Source of the DNA: Candidatus Poribacteria bacterium | Lineage (GTDB): Bacteria > Poribacteria > WGA-4E > WGA-3G | Reading direction: 5' to 3' | Assembly: GCA_028818705.1 (NCBI GenBank) | Contig: JAPPNJ010000144.1 | Span: forward strand, 1-34,057 | Length of the DNA stretch: 34,057 bases | The notes under the pieces: generated by a model | What the model was told of the DNA's origin: nothing | Seen by the model: the letters and a program-made list of their open reading frames with translations, nothing else | Databases searched by the model: none | In this document: in pieces, positions 24,921 to 32,137 of the stretch | Position numbering within the stretch: the stretch's first letter is position 1 | Layout: each line of letters opens with the position of its first letter | Translations under genes and position numbers: made by a program

Positions 24921-25205
24921 TAATCCAAGTTGCCTCTTTGTAGCATAACCTAATCAAAATCAGAATCAAATCAGAATCAACGGTATTCATGCCTTATAGG
25001 CATGAACCGGGTATGAATGCCTTAGGGCATTCAAAATCAGAATCAACGGTATGAAGTGCTTATGCACTTCACCGGGTATAAAGCCTATAAAGGCTTTAAA
25101 TCAACGGTATGAATGCCGTGTGGCATTCACCGGGGGTATGAAGTCCGTATGGACTTCACCGAGGTTGTGCATCTTAAGGGCGCAAACTAACAGTTTACGC
25201 TACGA
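24921..25205. repeat. Array of six REP-like hairpins
   Basis: Six stem-loops follow in tandem: TTCATGCCT/AGGCATGAA (24986-25006), TGAATGCC/GGCATTCA (25014-25033), TGAAGTGC/GCACTTCA (25052-25071), AAAGCCT/AGGCTTT (25080-25097), TGAATGCC/GGCATTCA (25110-25129) and TGAAGTCC/GGACTTCA (25139-25158). Loops are 3-4 nt and flanks CGGTA and CCGGG are kept. GCGCAAAC/GTTTACGC follows at 25180-25200. The left edge (TAATCCAAGTTGC, GTAGCATAA) matches the element at 20214. It fills the gene-free stretch 24875-25206, downstream of the sigma-BNR gene. Confidence 0.8.
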
Positions 25206-25206
25206 A

Positions 25207-28200
25207 TTAATATTTATCTTCAAGCGAGACATGAAACATCCCGATGCGTTCCGTAGAGATGTAAAGTTTGTTATTATTGATAACGAGTGCAACAATTTTA
25301 CTGGGAACGTTTGGCAAAATCTGTTCCCACTTACCGCGAGCGTCCAAGCGATAGATACCTGTATTGCCGGCACCATAAACGCTGACATGATCGACAGCGA
25401 GTCTGTCTATGAGTGTACGCTCGCCAGCACGATCGGTGAGCACGCGCCAGTGTTCGCCGTTCTGTGAAGCCAAGACGCCTTTGTCGGTTGCGACGTAAAT
25501 CGTTGAACCTGCAAAGACAATCTCCTTGAAACTCTCAAAGTGAAGCGGTAGGGTTAGTGTAATGTTTTTCCAACTGTTTCCGGCATCGAAGGATTGAAAC
25601 AATTTACCATCCCGCATACCGACATAAACAGTCTCTGCCGAAGCTGCTAACTTGAATCCACTATCGTAGTATCTATTAATAACAGGGGTGGTATCGGTGT
25701 CTATTAATCCTGTATGCGTCCACTCCGAATCACCGGGTGTCCATTTGAAAAGCCCGCGCTGGTATTCCACGTAGAACGTCCCATCACTGACGGTGAACCC
25801 ACCGGTGTTCGCGGATGTCTCGATGTGACGCAAACCCGTTGTCAACTTAGAATCGTTTGCTATATTATCAAGCCAGTAAATCCCTTTCAACTTTAATTTC
25901 ATTTCCAAAAGGATTGTCCGTAATTCGATAGGCAGCGTTTTATAGTCAAGCGTGGGCATTCCTTGAACGGGGATAAATGCGTTCGCGTCCATGGATAAAC
26001 GGAAGATATACAGATTCTCTTTTTCAGTCGTGAGTCCATACAGATCTCCATCGGCGACCGCTAAGTCTGCGTCAGGAGATAAGCGAACGCCAGTTTGCGC
26101 TTTGTCCAATGATTCGGCGTTAATCCGAACGCTTTTCCATGATTCACCACCATCGGTTGATTGCACAAAGTTGCGATTGGTATATAGATAGAACCTATCG
26201 TTGAACGTTACCAATTCCTGTGTCCGCGTTCCTATGATCCCGTCCGAAAAGAGATGCCACGAGTCGCCAGCATCGGTTGTTCGATGAATACCGTATATGC
26301 CGACTGTGTAAAACGTCCGTTCGTTCACCCCTAAATTTTTCCAGGTACCGAACAAAGACAGGTTCGGGTCAGTTGCAAGTTTTGTCCAAGTTTCTCCTAC
26401 ATCCGTTGAACGAAAGCGTTCGATACCGCGCGCTAAAAGCGTCTCACCGGCAACCAAAAATTGTACAGGATCTCTTAACGTAAAAAAGAGTAGTTCATTT
26501 TTAGGTGTTATCTCAGTCCATGATTCACCCAAATCGGTTGAGTGGAAAATCCGACCATGGACGGTTTTGGTATCTACGATTACCCCTTGTGTTGTTTCAG
26601 GTGTTCGCCACATAAATAGATCGGGACCCATTGCGACATAGAGATTATTTTCAAAAGTCTCCAAGGCATAGACAGCATCGAAGGCTCCCACGGGTACTTG
26701 TTCCCAAACCCCGGCGTTCAGACGATAGAGACCTGTGTCTGTATCAGCAAACGCCTCGTTTTCAGAGGAATGGGCGGTTTTAAAGACATCTATCCGGACT
26801 TCTTCCCAAACCTCGCCGTTCAGACGGTAAAGCCCTTCATTTGTGCCAGCAAACACCGTGTTTCCAATCGCAGCGATAGGATAGATAGGATAAATGCGTT
26901 CGCCTGCCATTCCATCGCTAAGGAGGTTCCAGTGTGCGCCAGCATCCGTAGATCGGAAAATGCCTTTATCTTTTCCTTTATGTTTCAAGGCAAGATACAT
27001 CGTGATATCCGCTTGCGAATCGGTCGCTTGTGTTCTATCTGTAACGATGAGTCCAGTAGCGTATCCTTCTGGTTTTGGACAAAAGACGTTCCATGTCTCG
27101 CCATTGTCGGTTGAAGCGAGAATTTCATCTGTAGAGACAATGTAGAGGGTGCCATTATGCTCTGCCATTGCCATCTTGCCACCGGGGGTATGGATATAGG
27201 TATTGATGGGGGTCCATGCAGGTAAATCTGTTGGCAATCTGTAGACCCCTGTTTGTGTAGAAACATAGAGGGTCCCCGAGGATGCCTCAAAGATGTCATA
27301 GGTAGGACTCCCTTGCGGACCGGTTGTCCGCGTCCACTGTGCAGTAGAAAATTGAGAGGCATCTACTTGTGCATCAGATGTTGAGATGTCATCAGAAATC
27401 CGCGAACCTGCATTGCCTCCGTTATCGTTGGAGGTGGCGCGTCCGGTCTGATTACGGATAGCCGGTTTTGAATCAATATCAAGGATGATGGGGACATCAA
27501 TAATTTCAATGGTGGGTTGAGATTGTGCCTCGAAACTATAGGGTTCTTGGAAACGGAGAAGGTATTGCTTACTGATACCAAGCATCAACAGTAGTGTCAG
27601 AACAGCAGCCGCACCAAAAGCGCCCCACGGAAGCAGGTGTTTCGTGGCAGATGGCGGTTGTATAGGATTCAAGTCGGCGACTTGCCGCATGATGTTCTGG
27701 CTTATACGCGCTGGTATTTGCACGCCGCCGAGCACTTCTTGGATGAGGGATTCCTGATTCTCGCGTAATCGCTCGCGTCCCCTACGGAGACGACTCCTGA
27801 TTGTGTTGTTTGACACGCCCAAGAATTTGCTTATCTCTCGGATCGTCATTTCACCCAGATAGTGGAGCGTAACGACTGTGCGTTCACTCTCTGGAAGTTT
27901 CTCAAGAAGTTTTTTGACAATATCGTAGCGATGCTCACTGGCGTCTGCCTCGCGCTGCTCCAAGATATGACGTTCATACGTGAGTTTATCTATTTCTTTC
28001 ACAGATGTCTCTTCAAGGGATCGCATCGTAGGTTTTTGCCTTCGGAGCCAATTAATGCAGCGCCGATTTGCGATGACGTAGAGCCAGCCAGCAAACTGGT
28101 TAGGATTCCTGAGCGTTGAGAGTTTCTCGTATGCTTGAAGGAAGGTGTCTTGCGTAATTTCCTCAGCATAGTGAAAATCTCCAGTCTTTCGCCACACGAG

Positions 28201-28302
28201 GGCGTGAACGTTCCTCTGGTATTTTTGCACCAGCGTGCTAAATGCCGCCTCGTCGCCTGACAAGGTATCCTGAATCAATTGAACATCATTTTCTTTTTCC
28301 AC
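25207..28302 (-). CDS. ECF sigma factor fused through a membrane helix to an Asp-box (BNR) propeller
   Basis: The protein has 1031 residues. The start is a GTG at 28302 with AGGAGGG upstream; an in-frame ATG 13 codons earlier would place that site inside the gene. Residues 15-88 are sigma region 2 (EEITQDTFLQAY, NQFAGWLYVIANRRCINWL) and 135-182 region 4 (LPESERTVVTLHYL, then an ISKFLGVSNNTIRSRLRRGR helix-turn-helix). Residues about 226-247 are one membrane helix. After a linker, residues from about 325 on carry at least seven Asp-box motifs (S-T-D-x-G-x-T/S-W, such as STDNGETW and STDAGAHW), the mark of BNR/sortilin-type propellers. The expected topology is sigma inside and propeller outside. 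Such a factor would have to act at the membrane or be released by proteolysis. No anti-sigma gene adjoins it. Confidence 0.9.
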   Translation of the reverse strand: MEKENDVQLIQDTLSGDEAAFSTLVQKYQRNVHALVWRKTGDFHYAEEITQDTFLQAYEKLSTLRNPNQFAGWLYVIANRRCINWLRRQKPTMRSLEETSVKEIDKLTYERHILEQREADASEHRYDIVKKLLEKLPESERTVVTLHYLGEMTIREISKFLGVSNNTIRSRLRRGRERLRENQESLIQEVLGGVQIPARISQNIMRQVADLNPIQPPSATKHLLPWGAFGAAAVLTLLLMLGISKQYLLRFQEPYSFEAQSQPTIEIIDVPIILDIDSKPAIRNQTGRATSNDNGGNAGSRISDDISTSDAQVDASQFSTAQWTRTTGPQGSPTYDIFEASSGTLYVSTQTGVYRLPTDLPAWTPINTYIHTPGGKMAMAEHNGTLYIVSTDEILASTDNGETWNVFCPKPEGYATGLIVTDRTQATDSQADITMYLALKHKGKDKGIFRSTDAGAHWNLLSDGMAGERIYPIYPIAAIGNTVFAGTNEGLYRLNGEVWEEVRIDVFKTAHSSENEAFADTDTGLYRLNAGVWEQVPVGAFDAVYALETFENNLYVAMGPDLFMWRTPETTQGVIVDTKTVHGRIFHSTDLGESWTEITPKNELLFFTLRDPVQFLVAGETLLARGIERFRSTDVGETWTKLATDPNLSLFGTWKNLGVNERTFYTVGIYGIHRTTDAGDSWHLFSDGIIGTRTQELVTFNDRFYLYTNRNFVQSTDGGESWKSVRINAESLDKAQTGVRLSPDADLAVADGDLYGLTTEKENLYIFRLSMDANAFIPVQGMPTLDYKTLPIELRTILLEMKLKLKGIYWLDNIANDSKLTTGLRHIETSANTGGFTVSDGTFYVEYQRGLFKWTPGDSEWTHTGLIDTDTTPVINRYYDSGFKLAASAETVYVGMRDGKLFQSFDAGNSWKNITLTLPLHFESFKEIVFAGSTIYVATDKGVLASQNGEHWRVLTDRAGERTLIDRLAVDHVSVYGAGNTGIYRLDARGKWEQILPNVPSKIVALVINNNKLYISTERIGMFHVSLEDKY

Positions 28303-28379
28303 GAGATTCCCTCCTAATGAACGAATGGGGCGTATCCACATCCTCCAAAAGGCTTAATCAAAACGATTTAGATTCTTAG

Positions 28380-28407
28380 ATTATCAATTTTCACACAAGC
28401 CCTGCAA
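28380..28407 (-). promoter_or_regulatory. Possible promoter of the sigma-BNR gene
   Basis: On the minus strand GATAAT (28380-28385) fits a -10 box, with TTGCAG (28402-28407) as a weak -35 and a 16-bp gap. It lies about 78 bp before the GTG start and directly next to the repeat element ending at 28410. Confidence 0.3.
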
Positions 28408-28409
28408 TT

Positions 28410-28512
28410 TATGGTAGATTTTAGAATTACTTAGACATTCAACCTCGGCGAGGTTGGGAAACCTCGCCTACCACGAGAGAGAAGTGTCTATTTATTTTTC
28501 GGGTTTACCATA
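28410..28512. repeat. Inverted-end element with alternative hairpins (element 5)
   Basis: The 103-bp element has left end TATGGTAGATTTTAGAATTA and right end TGTCTATTTATTTTTCGG then TTTACCATA. Inside, AACCTCG (28441-28447), CGAGGTT (28449-28455) and AACCTCG (28460-28466) allow two exclusive stems; the second, GGCGAGGTT/AACCTCGCC with loop GGGA (28447-28468), is a perfect 9 bp. Confidence 0.7.
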
Positions 28513-28556
28513 GTTTACGGGGTATGTCAATTATGTAGAAGTTCTTTTGGATACAT

Positions 28557-28640
28557 AAGACACAATTTTGGGGCTAAAAGTGTGCATAATTTGAAAAAAA
28601 TATCAAAAATCCGAATTTTGTGAAAGATGTCGGGGTTACA
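28557..28640 (-). promoter_or_regulatory. Conserved upstream block shared with the WD40-dockerin gene, copy 1
   Basis: The plus strand reads AAGACACAATTTT, nine bases, AGTGTGCATAATTT, A-rich, CCGAATTTTG, ending GTCGGG. The same series recurs at 33659-33750 upstream of the gene at 33526. It lies about 255 bp above the sigma-BNR start. The gene-free stretch 28303-28907 otherwise holds element 5 (28410-28512), element 6 (28745-28929) and a CGATC-GGGA-GATCG hairpin near 28670. Confidence 0.5.
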
Positions 28641-28744
28641 AACCCCTCCCGCAAGAAACTTGGAGGGACACGATCGGGAGATCGTAACAGAAAAGGTGGG
28701 TGTTTTTGATAGGGGATTTTAGAGGGGAATACGTAAATCCTATT

Positions 28745-28929
28745 TTATAATGACCTCTAAAAATAATAAGACACATTTTGGAAGACGGGCGAGGAGACCT
28801 CCAAATCAGAATCAACGGTATGAAGTCCCTATGGACTTCACCGGGTATGAATGCCTTAGGGCATTCCCCGCCTACGAAACGGCTGCTGTTAAAGGAAAAG
28901 TGTCTATTTAATTCTGGGTTTTACTATAA
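28745..28929. repeat. Inverted-end element overlapping the end of a gene (element 6)
   Basis: Left end TTATAATGACC...AATAATAAGACAC, right end GTGTCTATTTAATTC...TTTTACTATAA. It carries two REP-like hairpins, TGAAGTCC/GGACTTCA (28821-28840) and TGAATGCC/GGCATTCC (28848-28867). Its right end runs to 28929 and so supplies the last codons and the stop of the sigma-kelch gene. Confidence 0.65.
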
Positions 28930-30869
28930 TTGGTTCGTACCGTCTGCATAAGCTTACCTATTGAATTGACACGCTGGGAAACTGCTCTTGGTTCGTAAAC
29001 TTCGACACTCGTAAGCGGATCTCCACCAACGAAACTGTTCCCCCCAAAAATATAGATTTGCCCGTCTATTACTTCAGTCGTATGTCCCGATTTCCCAATC
29101 AGCATGTCCGGCTCTTGAGTCCAGTGGTCGGTTGCGGGGTCGTAGATTTCAATTGTTGCCAGATTCTTATATTCCTTACCTTCTTGAACGTAACCACCTA
29201 TGACATAGATTTTTCCATCGATGACGCTTGCCGTGTGACTCGTTTTCGGGGTAGGTATCTCTGTTATTTCCTGCCATCGATTCTTTTTTGGATTGAACAC
29301 TTCAACACTGGAAAGATACAGCGTCGGGGACAATCCTCTCCCACCCATAGCATAAATTTCTCCATTCACGACACCGATTGCGGCGCAAGAACGTGCATGA
29401 TTCATATCTCTAACTTTTGCCCATGTGTCTGTCGCCGGATCATATATCTCTACGGTTTCCAGCCGGTACTGTTCATTCGTAATTGATGTGCCGCCAATGG
29501 CATAGATTTTTCCATCCATAACCGAGGTAGAAAGGTAAGATCGAGGTGTCGGCATATCCGCTTTCTGCGTCCATGTGTCCGTTGACGGATCATACATTTC
29601 TACGGTTGGGAGCACTTCAATTTTGTTCACGTATCCCGTATATCGCTTAATTTTCTCTGTTTGTTCTCCACCAATGGCATAGATTTTTCCATCCACGACC
29701 GAAGCAGCTGCAGCAGACCGAGGTGTCGGCATAGTTGTCCTTTGTTCCCATGTATCGGTTTCTGGATCGTACATTTCTACCTTTGAAAGCGCCCGGTCCC
29801 CAAATTCGCCCCTTTCCATCTGAACTTCGCCCCCTATCGCAAATATTTTCCCATTCACAACCGAGGTAGAAAAGTAAGACCGAGGTGTTGGCATGTTTGC
29901 TTTTCGCGTCCACTGCGCTGTAGAAAATCTGAGAGAGCTCCCCTGTGTATCGGATACTGGTGGTGTCTCAGGAGCTTGGATTCCTGCTCCGATGTTTTTA
30001 TCGGCGGAAGTCGCACGTCCGATCTGATTCCGGACATCGGGTTTTGAATCGACCTCGAGAACGATAAAGGTGTCAATAATTTCAACCGTAGGTTCGGATA
30101 CTGCCTCGAAACTATAGGGTTTCTGAAAGTGGACGAGGTATTGACCGGTCGCGCCTAACAGCAAGGCAACCAGAAGCGTCGCTATGCCAAAAGCACCCCA
30201 CGGGAGCAGAGGTTTCGCTGCTGGAGGCGGTATCGGTTTCACGTCGGCGACTTGCCGCATGATGTTCTCGGTGAGGTTGGTGGGTAACTGCACGCCCCCG
30301 AGCACCTCCTGAATCAAGCGTTCTTGGTCCTCCCGCAAACGTTCTCGCGCCCGCCGTAGTCGACTTGTAATCGTGTTTATCGAGACCCCTAAGAATTTGC
30401 TAATCTCCTTGGCGGTCATTTCACCGAGGTAATAGAGTGTCATTACTGTGCGTTCGCTCTCTGGCAGTCTGGACAGCAATCTTTGGGCGATTTCATAGCG
30501 ATATTTGGTGCCTTCGGCTTCGCGCTGTTCCGCGGCATAATGGTTATAAGCGGATTCCTCTATTTCTTCCACAGGTGTGTCCTCCAGTGATTGCATCGCA
30601 GGTTTGTGACGTTGAAGCCAATTAATGCAGCGTCGATTCGCGATGACATAGAGCCATCCCGCAAATTGGTTAGGGTTTTTAAGTGTCGAGAGCTTTTTGT
30701 ATGCTTGCAGGAAGGTATCTTGTGTAATTTCCTCAGCATAGTGAAAATCGTTAACTTTTCGCCACACAAGGGCATGGACACTCTTTTGGTACTTTTGGAC
30801 CAAGATACTAAATGCTTCGTCATCGTCTGACAAGATTCTACGAATTAGTTGAACATCATTTTCCACCAT
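28908..30869 (-). CDS. ECF sigma factor fused through a membrane helix to a kelch propeller
   Basis: The protein has 653 residues from the ATG at 30869 (GGAG eight bases upstream); the frame extends 14 codons further without a site. Sigma region 2 is at 15-88 and region 4 at 134-181, about four-fifths identical to the sigma-BNR protein, as are the VLGGVQ...ENIMRQVAD stretch (189-209) and the membrane helix (about 223-245). From residue 320 on there are six kelch repeats (W-x-x-x-x-x-MPTPRS...V-x-GKIYAIGG). So one sigma-membrane module is joined to two different propeller types in adjacent genes. The C-terminus (GKLMQTVRT then NYSKTQN) lacks the Trp-Gly tail of the secreted kelch neighbour, and its last residues are encoded by a repeat-element end. 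Confidence 0.9.
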   Translation of the reverse strand: MVENDVQLIRRILSDDDEAFSILVQKYQKSVHALVWRKVNDFHYAEEITQDTFLQAYKKLSTLKNPNQFAGWLYVIANRRCINWLQRHKPAMQSLEDTPVEEIEESAYNHYAAEQREAEGTKYRYEIAQRLLSRLPESERTVMTLYYLGEMTAKEISKFLGVSINTITSRLRRARERLREDQERLIQEVLGGVQLPTNLTENIMRQVADVKPIPPPAAKPLLPWGAFGIATLLVALLLGATGQYLVHFQKPYSFEAVSEPTVEIIDTFIVLEVDSKPDVRNQIGRATSADKNIGAGIQAPETPPVSDTQGSSLRFSTAQWTRKANMPTPRSYFSTSVVNGKIFAIGGEVQMERGEFGDRALSKVEMYDPETDTWEQRTTMPTPRSAAAASVVDGKIYAIGGEQTEKIKRYTGYVNKIEVLPTVEMYDPSTDTWTQKADMPTPRSYLSTSVMDGKIYAIGGTSITNEQYRLETVEIYDPATDTWAKVRDMNHARSCAAIGVVNGEIYAMGGRGLSPTLYLSSVEVFNPKKNRWQEITEIPTPKTSHTASVIDGKIYVIGGYVQEGKEYKNLATIEIYDPATDHWTQEPDMLIGKSGHTTEVIDGQIYIFGGNSFVGGDPLTSVEVYEPRAVSQRVNSIGKLMQTVRTNYSKTQN

Positions 30870-31012
30870 CAGGATTCTCCATCGTGCACGAACAGGTTTG
30901 ATTGTCCTCACATTCCGACCCTACAAACAATTGAATCAACGCGCTTAGGTAGGCGAAAAAGAAAATCAAATAATATTTCCCTGACCTGAGACAGTATATC
31001 GCATTTCTATGT

Positions 31013-32104
31013 TTACTGGGATTTTTTTAGTTCACCCCAACGCGTGGAGAGTTTGTCGTTTGCTTCAACAGCACGAAAACCGGTATCATATACCACAACA
31101 TCTGGAAATAACTCCCAACCTTCTCCAACATCTCCCACGCCTCCCAAAACATAAATCTTTCCGTTGACCGCTGCACCCCGAGCTACAAGGGGCACCGGCA
31201 TTGCTGGAATATCGCGCCACGCATCTTTCTGCGGATTATACACACTCACACTCGCTAAATAGTCAAATCCGACTCTTTTCGGAGTGAATCCCCCAATCAG
31301 ATAGATCTCATCTCTCACGACAACTGGCGCGGAACTCATTCTGAGGTCTAACATATCACTCTTCTTCCGCCATTGACCGCTTGTCGAATCATATGCCTCA
31401 ATGACCGTAAGGTAGGGACCACCGAAGTCACCTCGTGGCCATCCACGTCCGCCGATGGCATAAATATGGTTACCGACAACCGCTACACCTAACTGCGAGC
31501 GCGGGGTCGGCATTTCTTGACCCTTCACCCACGTATTAGTAGCAGGATTATAGACATCAACACGACCCATTCGTTCTTTACCGAGGCGCGTTACACCTCC
31601 GATGATATAGATTTTTCCAGCAACGACACCAATATCAAAATCGGCACGAGAAACAGGCATCTCCTTTTCCTGGATCCATGTATCGGTTTGAGGGTTATAT
31701 GCCTCTACGCTCACTGGATATTCCCCAAGTGCATGCTTCTGACCATTCCACCCTCCGAAGACAAAGATGGTGCCGTTAACAACCGCAGCTTTAGCACCAT
31801 GGCGTGGCGTTGGCATATCTGCGACTCTTTGCCACTTGTTGGTCTGCGTGTCATACACCTCAACAGTTGTAATTCCATAGGGCCCCCGAACTGCTATATC
31901 AGGCTTCACGTTTCTATAGAGCGTGCCACCGATGAGATAAATCTTATTACCTACGACAGCAGTCGCGAAAGCCAGTCTCTTAGTCGGCAGCTCAGTTATC
32001 AGTTCCCAGCCCTGATCAGCAGAAGTTTCTATTGGCATAACCAAGAGAATAAGAACAGCGACACCTATAGCAATGGTTTTTTTTGAGTTTAACACGTTTG
32101 ACAT
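31013..32104 (-). CDS. Secreted kelch-repeat propeller protein
   Basis: The protein has 363 residues from the ATG at 32104; GGAGGT seven bases upstream decides against the ATG five codons earlier, which is part of that site. Signal peptide with core TIAIGVAVLILLVMP, cut near TSA. Six kelch repeats follow, each with a DMPTPR-like turn and a GKIYxIGG strand pair, enough for one closed six-bladed propeller. No catalytic residues are evident. The tail reads KLSTRWGELKKSQ, the same Trp-Gly-x-x-Lys ending as the PD40 paralogs, although the blades are of another family. It lies 143 bp above the sigma-kelch start, whose sensor it resembles. Confidence 0.88.
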   Translation of the reverse strand: MSNVLNSKKTIAIGVAVLILLVMPIETSADQGWELITELPTKRLAFATAVVGNKIYLIGGTLYRNVKPDIAVRGPYGITTVEVYDTQTNKWQRVADMPTPRHGAKAAVVNGTIFVFGGWNGQKHALGEYPVSVEAYNPQTDTWIQEKEMPVSRADFDIGVVAGKIYIIGGVTRLGKERMGRVDVYNPATNTWVKGQEMPTPRSQLGVAVVGNHIYAIGGRGWPRGDFGGPYLTVIEAYDSTSGQWRKKSDMLDLRMSSAPVVVRDEIYLIGGFTPKRVGFDYLASVSVYNPQKDAWRDIPAMPVPLVARGAAVNGKIYVLGGVGDVGEGWELFPDVVVYDTGFRAVEANDKLSTRWGELKKSQ

Positions 32105-32137
32105 TGGAAACACCTCCATGTTTTGTGAATAACGTCG

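Noticed and set aside
24986..25158. Possible CRISPR array
   Set aside because: The repeated units are self-complementary hairpins with short constant flanks; there are no unique spacers of even length, repeats differ in their core, and no cas gene is present.
28303..28341. ATG start for the sigma-BNR protein
   Set aside because: The AGGAGGG site lies downstream of this ATG and is well placed for the GTG at 28302; the second sigma fusion also starts at the equivalent residue.
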